Positions 1 through 9,843 of a stretch of DNA of 27,590 nucleotides are shown piece after piece. Source of the stretch: Stephanodiscus triporus (taxonomy: Eukaryota; Bacillariophyta; Thalassiosirophyceae; Thalassiosirales; Thalassiosiraceae); contig JALLAZ010000053.1 in assembly GCA_036939755.1 (NCBI GenBank), positions 1 through 27,590 on the forward strand, written 5' to 3'. The position numbers and the translations under genes are program-made. The first letter of the stretch is position 1. Each line of letters starts with the position of its first letter. Below the pieces are notes generated by a model. It ran no database searches, was not told the DNA's origin, and saw nothing but the letters and a program-made list of their open reading frames with translations.

Positions 1-509
1 GGGGTGTTTGTGTTTTGTTGTGTGTGGGGGCAACGGTGATTCGGTACTAATTCCTCTGTACTTATCCTACGGGGCGGGAGTTTTTTGTTCCCGCCGGAAC
101 GGACTTAGCTGTTAAGCTGTTAAAGGCATGGCGCATCATCGGCGTGCTGTGCTTGTGTTTTCCCGTTGCTAATAGATGACATGATGATTCCTCGCGGACC
201 TAACAGGCCAAATCGATCGCGTAGGGTATTTAGAGCCAATGTTTTAGAGTCCCGATTAGGGAACGAAGTCTCACGCTTGGTACTAGCTACGTAGGAATTC
301 AAAACTGTATGATATCTTTTTTTTTCGTGAAGCCCAACACTGTACTTATCCTGGTACGATAGGTGTGTGTAAATGACTGGCGGAAACGCGCTGAGAAAGT
401 AACATTACTATTAAATAATGATCAGTATTCATCTGCGGCAGTTGTTCAGAACACTCCAATAGTCTTCGGCCGAAACAATAAACGGAGAAATCGATCGCCG
501 TCCGCTTAC
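1..509. other. Left-edge non-coding stretch / 5' region of the RNA methyltransferase gene
   Basis: No convincing coding sequence was found here. An open frame continuous with the downstream methyltransferase runs back to a TAG at 360-362 but contains no ATG before 510, so this part is either 5' UTR or the end of an unrecognised upstream exon. A 13-bp direct repeat (CTGTACTTATCCT) lies at 56-68 and 340-352. The heptamer TACGATA, which recurs in other intergenic regions of the window, is at 355-361. Confidence 0.5.
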
Positions 510-1844
510 ATGGGTTTCTCTGTAACCAAGACAGCGTCCACTCTTTTTACGCTCCATGTACTTTTTACTTCAAATATGTATCCGCCGTGCAAATTACCAA
601 GCGCAAATGCAATCAGGGTGGTAGCTACTTTCAATAGGGTGCGTATGTTATCATCGCCAACACAAAATATCTCCAAATCTACTAGGAGTGATTTAGTACC
701 TTCTGTAAAACTTGCCAAAGCACACGCCGGCTACTCCGGAATTGCCTCGGCATTGGCGTCATCAATGTTAAATACCAACTGGGAGCAAATAACGAACCCC
801 AAAACCTCCAAAACAGTGAAGTTGTTCAAATCAGTCCATCGTGCAAATAAGTCCAAGAGGTCCGAGCTAGGATTGACAGTTGCTGAGGGAGTGCGTCTCC
901 TCGCTGACATCTTGTCAAAAGAGGAATCACGACGATTGGTTCGTAGGATTGTAATATCGGAGTCTTTGCTAAGTGGTGGTAATGACGGAGCTGAAGGAAA
1001 TACTTCGGACCAATATCAAAAGCAGTTACAGCATTGGCTTCGCATGATTGATGAGGAATCAAGACTTAGGAATGAAGAAAAAATAGACGAAGACACAGAT
1101 GGTGGAACGTGCGTGCATACATGCAGCATCTATGTTGGAACAGATGAAGTTGTTTCCGCGTGCTCCGGTACCGTAACCTCTCAGGGAGTTGTGGCTTTGG
1201 TTGACATACCCCCTCCATACAATCCATTATTGACTGTTTCTGCCGTTGTGGAAAATGAAAGCAGCATCAGTATGCCACCGCCATTTTATCTGATTCTTGA
1301 TGGTCTATCAGACCCCGGAAATGTTGGAACTCTCTTGAGAACGTGTGCCGCTTCATATGCGTCAGCATTGATTCTTCTGCCGGGCGGGTGTGATGTGTGG
1401 AATCCGAAGGCAGTGCGCTCCTCCATGGGTGCATCGTTCCGTGTTCCTGTTTTAGATATCAGCACGATTAGCGAAGAAGAAGAACCATTCGACCAGGTGT
1501 TGGTTTTCTTGCAGCGCTGTGGTGTTACTAGTAATAGGATTTTTGCCGCAACCATGGAAAATGCTGGCAATAGTGTGAGTCTTGCTCACTATGATATCGA
1601 TTTCACAATGTCGGGAGGAGGAGCGGCTATTATTCTGGGTAGAGAAGGCGAGGGTCTACGAAGTGAAGTGCGAAATGCTGTGAAATCAGGCATAATATCA
1701 ACTGTCCATGTGCCCATGGCCCCAGACACGGAAAGTTTGAATGCAGGCGTTGCTGGCAGCGTCATTATGTTTGAGAGGATGAGGCAGCTATTATCTACCA
1801 TGGAAAACGGAGAAGGAGAAGGAGAAATAGGAGCAGGTCGATAA
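510..1844 (+). CDS. SpoU/TrmH-family RNA 2'-O-ribose methyltransferase
   Basis: This 444-residue protein is predicted to transfer a methyl group from S-adenosylmethionine to a ribose 2'-OH of rRNA or tRNA. The three SPOUT signature motifs are present in order near the C-terminus: DGLSDPGNVGTLLRT (about residues 263-277), ILGREGEGL (about 375-383) and VPMAPDTESLNAGVAGSV (about 400-418). Together these form the trefoil-knot SAM site. An upstream segment around VKLFKSVHRANKSKRSELG resembles the SpoU substrate-binding domain. The start is the first ATG of the open frame. The N-terminal 50 residues lack acidic residues and contain several Lys/Arg and hydroxyl residues, compatible with organelle (mitochondrial or plastid) import, which would make it an MRM1/RlmB-like rRNA enzyme; that location is inference. 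A low-acidity/low-complexity insert separates the two domains. The gene is convergent with POP1. Confidence 0.88.
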   Translation: MGFSVTKTASTLFTLHVLFTSNMYPPCKLPSANAIRVVATFNRVRMLSSPTQNISKSTRSDLVPSVKLAKAHAGYSGIASALASSMLNTNWEQITNPKTSKTVKLFKSVHRANKSKRSELGLTVAEGVRLLADILSKEESRRLVRRIVISESLLSGGNDGAEGNTSDQYQKQLQHWLRMIDEESRLRNEEKIDEDTDGGTCVHTCSIYVGTDEVVSACSGTVTSQGVVALVDIPPPYNPLLTVSAVVENESSISMPPPFYLILDGLSDPGNVGTLLRTCAASYASALILLPGGCDVWNPKAVRSSMGASFRVPVLDISTISEEEEPFDQVLVFLQRCGVTSNRIFAATMENAGNSVSLAHYDIDFTMSGGGAAIILGREGEGLRSEVRNAVKSGIISTVHVPMAPDTESLNAGVAGSVIMFERMRQLLSTMENGEGEGEIGAGR

Positions 1845-2179
1845 ATTTAGTACGATACGACCTAACGCACTTTCACAAGTTGCGGTAATCTACTAACGAA
1901 GGATTGATTAGTTCGGATGATATCCCTGTATGAATGCAACGGTGTGTCGCAGTGATCATCAAGATTTTTGGGGTAAGGAAAGGCCGGCCCTGATCCTGCC
2001 AGATGATCTATCTGTCGCTCAAGCATGCAGCCAAATAGTAAAGCTTGTATCATCTGATAAGAATTTTGCTGTCGCTTCTCAATATGATTTGACCGATCTG
2101 ATGGTAAACACGTATGAGTCGAGTACACTAGAGATCTCATCCTACGATCATGAGCTATTACGGACACATGTCATATTCT
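1845..2179. other. Convergent 3' intergenic region
   Basis: This 335-bp stretch lies between the stop codons of the RNA methyltransferase (+) and POP1 (-) and should hold both 3' UTRs. Open frames of 101 and 115 codons cross it on opposite strands, but they have no recognisable domain and one runs into POP1 coding sequence, so I do not call them genes. TACGATA occurs at 1851-1857. Confidence 0.5.
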
Positions 2180-4762
2180 CTACAGAAGAATTGACAAAAG
2201 TGCAGATCTTGAAGAGCTTGCTGACGACGTATCGCTCACAATCATCACCTTCAGCACCATCTTCTTTAGTCCATTAGATTGTGGTATTGATATTCCCATC
2301 CCATGAGTGACATCTAAAGCATCAATAAGTTTCGCAGCACCAACGAAGCCAATCCCATGACACTTTCCTCGACTGGGTGAAAATCCTCCTGCTGTGACAA
2401 CTCCTAGCGGTGAGGGATGCGACTGAATATCGGCGTGGCCAGCATCATCGTTCAAACTAGAGCCTACACTGCCATCGTCATCACATTGCGTGATCAGAGG
2501 ATATATCAGATCCCCAATTTTCAATGCACCCTTGGATGCCAAGAGTTCACATCTCACCAGCGCCGGTAGCGACAACGAAGCCCTTAATTGTTGGCACAGT
2601 TGCGAATGAATATCTGACTCCATTTTTGACAGAGGAGATGCATGCACGACCCAGTGAGGAGGAAGAACTTTGCGCCGCGGCCTACGATGGCATCGGTTTT
2701 CAGTTGCTTTCGGCCCGGGATGCGAATGAAGTCTTCCGCAACTATGAAGTAGTTGGAGGAACGGGATGCCGTATGATCCTCGGACAACGATTGGATTTTC
2801 GGGCGGAGTAAGAGACTCCCAATGGATGGAGACTGTGTCCCTTCCAAGAAAAGATTTCTTCGTGACGAGCTCTGGCGCTGCTGATTCATGGCGTGCACTG
2901 GAAACGCTCTCTTTTTTTATGCTTCTCTTTTCCTTTTTATTATGTTGTTCCAAATGCCGAATAGTCCTTTTCAATGGAGTATTGATTCGGCCCCAGGGTC
3001 CCTCAACGCAGACCCGAATGACAGCCCAATCCATACTTCCAGCAATTAATTGTTTTTCATCTCCGCCTTCGTTCTTCACTGATGTCGCTGTCGTACCTCC
3101 ATCCCAATATCTTTTGCCCTCCTCTGTGTCTGGATAATCTCGTGGGAATATCGGTAATGGAGGATATGCCTCCAGCTGTGCTCTTGCCTCTTCTGCCACT
3201 CCAATAGGGCATGCCCCCCCATCGATGACAAGCGATTGAAAGAGCGATAAACAATTTGAGGGACTGCACAGAATATCCCATCCCGAGCTAGCCAAGTTGT
3301 GCGGGAGATGTTGGTAGGCTTGGTTTGGTTGATGACATTTCAACTTTATCCAAGATTGATTATTAGAATCACTCTTTCGAGCCTCTACACGAGGAGGCAG
3401 TAACCCAATGTCAATCATAGTGCCGTGATGTGCATCGTCATCCAAGAGACCAATATTGTCTGCCTGTCCTAGCACTTCCCGCAACGTTGACATAGCAGTC
3501 CTGCCTCTAATGCGCAGGAGCGCCAATGGCATTGTGGAAAGAGTCACTTCAACGCTGGTACTTTCACAATGTCGAATGATCTCGCTGATGAGGAAAACGA
3601 CCCTTTGATGAATGGCGGGATTGATCAACATGCAAACGTTCGCATCGTCATCATCATTGCAGCAATCATTCAATCGACCAAACAGGAACGTTGCGGGGCC
3701 AATTGGCTGCAAGGGACTGGCATCAATCTCATGCACTATCCCTTCTCCTGCCCGTTTCCCTGCTAGTATAGCTTCGTCGCTCAAAAACGGAGCCTCTGGA
3801 TCACAAAGTCTTTGCAATATGGATATAAGACTTTGGGACGGTGGTTGTGTCGACTCAGCAGGCGTGTCTAATTTCCTCGCCTCCAGCTTTATAGCGCATC
3901 CATGAATCTCCCACGTGCCATCCTGAATTGTACACTTCGGTGTTGTAATAGAAGATGCCAAGCGCAGCGATGCACGAGACCCTCGATTGCAATTTATCAA
4001 CGGTATGGACCATGAGAATAGCTTGGGTGAGATATGAAATCTCTTTGCATGCCACAAGTGTGTGGGTATCCAATTGTGAGGATATTGATGCTCGTTCGAT
4101 GGAAGAACCGATTGCGCGTTCATTCTAGGCTTCCACCAACCAGAATGAGACGCTCTCATCAATGCCGGTTTTCGTCTCGCTCTTCGACAAGGCTCGCGAT
4201 TTGTCTGATTCGGCCCACCACTGGTATCTTTCGCACAGTTGTCGCGACCTGTGTCCGTCACACCATTATCGCTCGCCGCATCTTCTTTCATGCAGGCATC
4301 ATCATACCCACCGGAACCAATTTTTCCGTGAGGAAATCGATGCCGCCGTCTCGGTCTGTGGCTGTTCGTCCGCCGTCTCAAGTGACGAGAGGATTTTTTC
4401 CCTCCGCCGCTTTCTCCGGCTCTTCTGATTCCTCCTTCCCTTGTACGGTTGTCATCTTCAGAATAATTAGGTCTACCATTCCCCCCATTCCCCGCATTCA
4501 GCTCTTCTTGGACCAGCCGACGCCATAAGATTTTGATTTCCGGCAATCGTCGTGCACCGAACAAGCCAGCGTTCACCGTCGCGGAAGCATCCAAAAATTG
4601 ATGCGTGTTATAGTCGTGACTTTGCTGCCGTTTCCATTGCTTCCAATTTTTATTCGCATCACTCGGAGAATCGGGCGATGGGCTGCCTGACGATTTTACT
4701 TCCTTGTTGGAGCTGAGTTGGGCGGGGCTTGCTGATCGTCGGCGCTTCTTCGTTGGGGGCAT
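2180..4762 (-). CDS. POP1: POP1, ribonuclease P/MRP protein subunit
   Basis: This intronless 860-residue protein is the largest shared subunit of RNase P and RNase MRP, the nuclear/nucleolar ribonucleoproteins that mature tRNA 5' ends and process pre-rRNA. The N-terminus is Lys/Arg-rich (starting MPPTKKRRR), giving a nuclear localisation signal, followed by Arg/His-rich low-complexity sequence. The POP1 family signature HLWHAKRFH is near residues 230-245, preceded by RRKPALMRASHSGWWKPR. The POPLD domain (LFQSLVIDGGACPIGVAEEA and PLPIFPRDYPD) lies around residues 497-542. The conserved C-terminal part with GPWGRINTPL, VVRGSYGIPF and RGKCHGIGFVGAAKL runs to about residue 815. Length matches the family. 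The start ATG at 4762 is the only sensible one. The gene is divergent from TRAPPC5 and convergent with another RNA-modifying enzyme. Confidence 0.93.
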   Translation of the reverse strand: MPPTKKRRRSASPAQLSSNKEVKSSGSPSPDSPSDANKNWKQWKRQQSHDYNTHQFLDASATVNAGLFGARRLPEIKILWRRLVQEELNAGNGGNGRPNYSEDDNRTREGGIRRAGESGGGKKSSRHLRRRTNSHRPRRRHRFPHGKIGSGGYDDACMKEDAASDNGVTDTGRDNCAKDTSGGPNQTNREPCRRARRKPALMRASHSGWWKPRMNAQSVLPSNEHQYPHNWIPTHLWHAKRFHISPKLFSWSIPLINCNRGSRASLRLASSITTPKCTIQDGTWEIHGCAIKLEARKLDTPAESTQPPSQSLISILQRLCDPEAPFLSDEAILAGKRAGEGIVHEIDASPLQPIGPATFLFGRLNDCCNDDDDANVCMLINPAIHQRVVFLISEIIRHCESTSVEVTLSTMPLALLRIRGRTAMSTLREVLGQADNIGLLDDDAHHGTMIDIGLLPPRVEARKSDSNNQSWIKLKCHQPNQAYQHLPHNLASSGWDILCSPSNCLSLFQSLVIDGGACPIGVAEEARAQLEAYPPLPIFPRDYPDTEEGKRYWDGGTTATSVKNEGGDEKQLIAGSMDWAVIRVCVEGPWGRINTPLKRTIRHLEQHNKKEKRSIKKESVSSARHESAAPELVTKKSFLGRDTVSIHWESLTPPENPIVVRGSYGIPFLQLLHSCGRLHSHPGPKATENRCHRRPRRKVLPPHWVVHASPLSKMESDIHSQLCQQLRASLSLPALVRCELLASKGALKIGDLIYPLITQCDDDGSVGSSLNDDAGHADIQSHPSPLGVVTAGGFSPSRGKCHGIGFVGAAKLIDALDVTHGMGISIPQSNGLKKMVLKVMIVSDTSSASSSRSALLSILL

Positions 4763-5124
4763 TATTGCTTTAAATCTCGTATTACATTCGTTAAGTTTGA
4801 TTGTTTTGTGGAGGTCTTTTGTGGTGTGAGTCGTCCATACTGTGGTAAAGTATCGTAGTATGGTATGTAAGAGAGTTGAATCGAAAGGTATTGTAGCTAC
4901 TTACCATAGTATCGTACTCTAGATACCTAGATACAACAGCATACTCTACACACAATACTCTCCTTACAATAAAAGTTAAGGACGAAAGGACAAAAAAAGA
5001 CCCGGCCCATCGTACAGCACAGATGAAGACGCAATCCTCCCGCTGTACGCTCTCCAAACAACCTTGACGCACCGCACGGACTCGGACCTTGAATTACTAC
5101 TACGATATTCTCCATAATCACTCA
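4763..5124. promoter_or_regulatory. Shared divergent promoter region POP1 / TRAPPC5
   Basis: This 362-bp, AT-rich spacer lies between two divergent start codons and must contain both 5' UTRs and core promoters. It carries two copies of AGTATCGTA (4849-4857 and 4908-4916), the reverse complement of TACGATACT, plus TACGATA at 5101-5107. The flanking text around 4851-4875 and 4897-4916 forms an imperfect inverted repeat (TATGGTATGTAAG against CTTACCATA). No TATA box is placed with confidence. Confidence 0.5.
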
Positions 5125-5991
5125 ATGAGCAGGTCATCAACTAACATTTTGGATCGACCGCTGGGTCGACCGGGAGGACGGTAAGTTGCATGCGATGGTT
5201 GGGTTCGAGTAATAACAATGTCACTAACTTATTATTTTCGTATTCAACGCCAATTTTGCGAAACTCGTCCGCACAAACAGCGCTGAAGGGTCGGTAGTAT
5301 CCCTCAGTGCATTCGCATACATCTATTCGGAGCTGGTGCAATATCATCAACAGCGGGCCGCCAGCATATCAGAGTTGGAGAGACGGCTCGAGAGCGCGGG
5401 GTACGTAGTGGGATTGAAGGTGCTCGAGATGATTGCTTATCGCGCTAAGGAGGTGAGTGGCGTATGTGTACTATATATATGGTGGATAACCTTGTCACAC
5501 GCCTCTCATAATATGTCTTCTTTTTATCCCTGAATTTGTCATTCTCATTCTCGCTATGCGTCTTGATGTGCGAACTATCTTGTCAGACGAAGCGGGAAAC
5601 GCGCCTTATGTCCATCCTTCACTTCGTCTCCTCCTCCGTCTGGAAATCGCTATTCGGGAAAGCTGCCGATTCCCTCGAGCGTAGCATCGATCACGCGGAC
5701 GAGTACATGATAATCGATTACGAGCCGATCGCGTCGACGTTCGTGTCGGTCCCGCCCGATCTCGGCCAGCTCAGCGCCGACGCTTACGTGAGCGGGATCG
5801 TCGCCGGTGTCTTGGACGGCGCGGGATTTTCCGCTCGCGTCACGGCCCACAGCGTACAGGTGGAGGAGGGGGAATATACGAAGCAGGGGGGGAATAGCAT
5901 CCCGGGCATCCCGCCGAGAAAAGACAAAGCGGTGTTTCTCGTGAAATTTAGTCCAGAGGTGCTGTCGAGAGATGCCGCATTGGAGAGATGA
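5125..5991 (+). CDS. TRAPPC5: TRAPPC5 / Trs31, TRAPP complex subunit (Bet3 family), 3 exons
   Basis: The gene is join(5125..5180, 5281..5452, 5587..5991) and encodes 210 residues. It is a core subunit of the TRAPP tethering complex, which acts as exchange factor for Rab1/Ypt1 in ER-Golgi traffic. Exon 1 encodes MSRSSTNILDRPLGRPGGR and is too short to be seen as an ORF. Exon 2 holds the family signature VSLSAFAYIYSELVQYHQQR and the helix ELERRLESAGYVVGLKVLEM. Exon 3 has VWKSLFGKAADSLERS, EYMIIDYEPIASTFVSVP and the strand VFLVKFSPEVLSRDAALER, all in the order of human TRAPPC5 (188 aa). Introns of 100 bp (GTAAGT...CAG) and 134 bp (GTGAGT...CAG) restore the frame exactly. The only unusual part is an insertion (about EEGEYTKQGGNSIPGIPPRK) between the last two beta strands. 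Confidence 0.94.
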
Positions 5992-6639
5992 GCATCGTGT
6001 GAGGCAAAATACCAATCTTTTCCCAAAGATGACTCATAAGTAGCATCAATTCCAGGATACCACGGGTGCGGCTTAAAATTTTCTCGGGATACGATAAATA
6101 CTGCATTTGTCAGAGGAGCAGCTCTGGGGAGGTAGGTTCCGTTGCCCCTTCTGAAGACGGAGTGAACGTAGGCTCAGACGTCGGTGCAGCTCCACAGCCT
6201 GAAATGTAACAAAGTCGTAAAGCGCATGACCATTCATGAATATAATTATTCACGGTAGACTTCGTTTATCATCATATTCGGTTCGGTTTATGAGATGAAC
6301 AGGTTCAGGTACAATTACTACTCGCACGCAAAGGAAAATACAAAATACACGCACACCCGTGTAAAAATTCCAATTTTCATCATCAACAGGGTGTATTATC
6401 TAAATTACTCGATGCTATGATTGATATTGGTACGATCTCAGCTTATCGATTAACAGATAATTTTATAATTGATAACACTGGGGACGAAGAATTGGCTGGG
6501 TAAAAATGGTACCCGACACAATCATCCCAACCACACTACTCTGGGTGGCCATAATAGGCGGATACCATCATTAGATGACTTGCATATTTAAAGTATTCTA
6601 TCACTCCCTTCTCATGACCGTCTGCATTAGAAGCCTGAG
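5992..6639. other. Convergent intergenic region TRAPPC5 / SLC44-like
   Basis: This 648-bp AT-rich region between two stop codons has no supported gene. It should hold the two 3' UTRs. On the minus strand a short open frame ending at 6110 could encode a Pro-Thr-Ser-rich tail, but I found no other support for it. TACGATA is present at 6090-6096. Confidence 0.45.
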
Positions 6640-9402
6640 TTACAGGATGGGATGTCGTCCCGTTGAAGCCATCAAGCTAGAAGAAATATCAAGGTCAAGT
6701 GATCCTGGCCACACCTCTTTCCACGCCAGACACATCTCCCGGCTGAGTTCAGGATGAATACGTTGGAACTCGACAGGACTTCCCGCAAAGCATACGATCA
6801 CTGCAGACACTGAGCTGTCAATAATGCTAAACAAAACGGTAGAGAGCACAATGCCGACCATGAACCCAATCCTAAATGCAACAACAAACGAAATATATTT
6901 TCATTAGCATTCAAGTTGGTGTATGAGAACAAGGACAGAATATAGAAGCGACACACTCACGTGAAAGATACAAGGACTGGGTGGCCATAGTTCGTCAATC
7001 CATGACCCTCTAAAGCCTGCAGAATAACCGCAAATGATCCACTTAGACCCCCGATCACTAGGCTTACCATTGCAAGAACGTTGGAAATCAGGTCATCTGT
7101 AACTATTCTGGTCCAGCCTCTGTGATAGAACAACTCGTTCACTTTGTGACCCGCGTCTTTCAGTCCATAGTGGTACAGTCCCACATAAGTGAAAGCCCAT
7201 GGTGTGAATGAGTCAGCAAGACTGTCAACGCAGTTGACAATTTTCTCTTGGAAGAACAGGGAACATTCGTAGAAGCACATCATCGCGGAATTGTCACGAT
7301 TAGGACGCAGTCCTTCGGTAATTTGTTGGAGGAAGTGTACAAATCCAACAAAGAGACTTCCGTAGCAAATGGATCCAAAGCTATATACAGTAGATTCGAG
7401 GAATGTCTCGTATAAAGAGGAAGGTTGGCCAAACCACCAGCTTCCAATGGTACCAGCAACTGTGACCATGACGATATGCTGTCCAGAATAGGTTGTGTAG
7501 AAAGAAGATACCAAAAAAGAGTGAGCAAATAAATAAAGCAAGTCGAGTGAATCTGAATGGAAGCAACTTGTCGCTCACCCTGAGGACTTGGAACGTCCAG
7601 TAATAAGACACCAAGAACAGAACATGCATGAGAATCATAGCTCTGTCACTGGAATAAACAGAATCTCCACTAATCATCACGTCGTAAAGTCCCACGTACG
7701 CAACACTATAGCAAATACTGCAAACTAAAGCCAAGAACTGAAATAAGAAGGCAATGCCCACCACGCCCAAATTGTCTCTGACGCCAGTAAGCGCCGTGGT
7801 AAGGTTGGCCGATGCAAAGGGGATACGATCCCAGACTACAAACATGTATCCCACCGTGAGCATCAATGTGATGATTCCCGTGATAGGAACGAAGCTTTTG
7901 GGATCGATTCCAATACCGATGGTACCCCACGCGAACGACACGCCGATCGATAGGACCAAGGCCACGTACACAAGATTACGGCTCATGGCCATCATAAATG
8001 CAAGCGCCAACGCGCTCACAACAATCGCAAATGCTCCACACACGTTCGCCATTTTGACAATGTTCCAATAATCCAGCTTAATGTCACCGGTATCATTCCC
8101 CGCCAGGAGAGGGTGCAGCTTATCCAGGACAGGGTTCAGCATTTGATCATCGTCCAACCCCTTGGCCGTTTCCGAATCAACGAAAGCTTCGGGGCCGAAT
8201 TTCAGACCCACGTAGAACATGACCACGAGCTGCAGGAGGAAAAGCACGCCGAAGAGCACGTCCTTGCAGGATTTGGGTTGTTTCTCCCCCTTAAACGCCT
8301 TCATGTAGACATTGACAGACTGCTGGCGCATGTGAGTTTTCGGGCGCACGGGCCTCAGTGGGTGCCCCATTTGTTGGCCGAGGAACGCCTCCGCTTCCGG
8401 TCCAAGCTCGTGCATGCCCCTCCCCGGAGAGGGTGGCGGGCCTTTGAACGAATGGTGCGAGTGGAGAGAACTGTACGATCCAATTGATCCATGGGTAGCC
8501 CCAAGTTTGCGATTCGAGGGGTAGTTCGGATCGGGCACGATGAAGGGATAATTCCCCTGATACAATCCCTCCGGAACGGGGGGGGGGGGGATCGGCTGGG
8601 GAGGTTTGACCATCGAATCGCTCATAGTCCGACGGTGGCGACTCGCATTGGGATTCCCCACGCTTTGACTGCGCAGCAGTCCCCGCGCGCTGGCGCTGGA
8701 TGGGCTGAGACCTGGGCGTCCCATGACCGAGGACAGTTCGCCCATGGCTGAAAATTCCCTGGACGAGGAGCGTTGCCGAGGGGGGAGGGACCCGTAGCTT
8801 GGCGCGGACGGATCGACGCCGTGGAAATAATTGGAGGCATCGAAGGAGCCGCCTCTCCTCGAAAAGTGTGCCGATGGTTCTATCTTCATGTGATGGTGTC
8901 TGGGTGAAGAGGAAGGAGGAATCGGGGGAGGTTGTGTGAATCCATAACTAGGAGGCGGAGGCTGATAGGTATATTGCATTTGATAGTTGTTATGGTTCTG
9001 ATATCCTCCGTGAAAATGATGTTGTTGCTGCTGCTGATGATGCTGCTGCTGCTGCTGATGATGATGAAGATGATGCTGCTGTTGCTGATACTGTTGCTGC
9101 CGATGATGATGATGATGGTATTGATGCTGCTGATAATACTGCTGCAGCTGCTGCTGGCCTTCACTCATAAATCTGACGCCATCGCTCACGCTTCGAGTGC
9201 GATGGCTGCCTTGTCGTCTCGAACTCGAACTGCCCTTTCGACGACTGGACTTGACGGCTTTGTTGTCAACGTCTTCCTCGGGAGAAATAGTAACATGGGC
9301 CGCTAGAGCTTGAGGAGAAGGCCTGGAGGATGGCACTTGGGGAGGTGGTCGGCCGGATGGGACGCCGTTGCCGTTGGCGGGTGCCTTCGCCGCCAATGCC
9401 AT
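6640..9402 (-). CDS. Choline transporter-like (CTL/SLC44/PNS1) membrane protein, 3 exons
   Basis: The gene is complement(join(6640..6871, 6961..7478, 7579..9402)) and encodes 857 residues. SLC44/PNS1 proteins are polytopic plasma-membrane or organelle-membrane proteins linked to choline or ethanolamine transport. The first ~375 residues are a cytosolic-type low-complexity region with a Gln/His tract (about 79-134) and many Pro/Ser. The membrane part starts near residue 380 (DVLFGVLFLLQLVVMFYVGL) and contains about ten hydrophobic segments. Family signatures include VTVAGTIGSWWF (about 613-624), YSFGSICYGSLFVGFVHFLQ and the C-terminal SAVIVCFAGSP. Introns of 100 and 89 bp (GTGAGC...CAG, GTGAGT...TAG) join the exons in frame, e.g. 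FQVLR|HIVMVTVAG. The start at 9402 gives MALAAKAPANG; an in-frame ATG at 9528 would add 42 residues. Substrate is inferred from the family only. Confidence 0.9.
8578..8590 (+). repeat. 13-bp G homopolymer inside the SLC44-like coding sequence
   Basis: Thirteen consecutive Gs on the + strand read as Cs in the gene and encode the PPPP of IPPPPVPEG. The frame is intact here, but the run is a likely slippage and sequencing-error site. Confidence 0.95.
9010..9160 (-). repeat. CAG/CAT trinucleotide tract encoding poly-Gln/His
   Basis: An imperfect array of CTG, ATG and TGA-phase triplets on the + strand reads CAG/CAA/CAT/CAC in the gene and gives the Gln/His-rich segment of the SLC44-like protein (about residues 79-134). 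Long open frames on the other strand and in other frames (poly-Leu/Met, poly-Ser/Ile) are artefacts of this repeat. Confidence 0.9.
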
Positions 9403-9843
9403 GGTTTCGATGTTTGCCAAAAAGAGTCCCAGGTGTTCGCATTCGCGTCCTGGAAGACAAACACTACATGTGTGGAAACGAGGCTTTAAAAGCCCCTCCG
9501 GTCTTCTATCCTGGATGCCTGCGTGCACCTCATTATTTTTGTTCTATTTTGTCGTAACAGCTAGAGGAGTACATACGTAGAGTACCCTATTTACTCTACT
9601 CTAAATAAATAAGAAATTCTCGCTCCAGCGTCTAAAATATCCATACGGTTGTGTTCATTCTGTCGTACGATATTACGATACCTCTACCATACTCTATTTT
9701 ATTTTTAGGAATATTTTATGGAGCCTCAGTCAATTTTGGCGCACATCACATCCGACGATCCCTCTCTTCTTTACTCAGAGGGATAATAATAATATCTATC
9801 TACCATCCATAACATTCTCCCTTAGGTGCACACTTCCATAACA
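9403..9843. promoter_or_regulatory. Shared divergent promoter region SLC44-like / kinase
   Basis: This 441-bp spacer lies between two divergent start codons. The part from about 9550 to 9800 is AT-rich and holds two close copies of TACGATA (9666-9672 and 9674-9680) followed by CATACTCTA, a combination also seen in the POP1/TRAPPC5 promoter (ATACTCTA near 4941-4948). The part near 9403-9528 is open in frame with the SLC44-like gene and may be 5' UTR or a longer N-terminus. Confidence 0.5.

Noticed and set aside
1930..2277. 115-codon plus-strand open frame
   Set aside because: It overlaps the 3' end of POP1 antisense, has no domain, and lies in a convergent 3' region.
6110..6210. Minus-strand open frame reading a Pro-Thr-Ser-rich tail (PTSEPTFTPSSEGATEPTSPE) after an acceptor-like TTTCAG
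   Set aside because: Similar to PT-rich tails of diatom surface proteins, but only ~30 codons, with no start, no partner exon and no second line of support.
8932..9306. Poly-Leu/Met and poly-Ser/Ile open frames
   Set aside because: Alternative readings of the CAG/CAT tract inside the SLC44-like gene.
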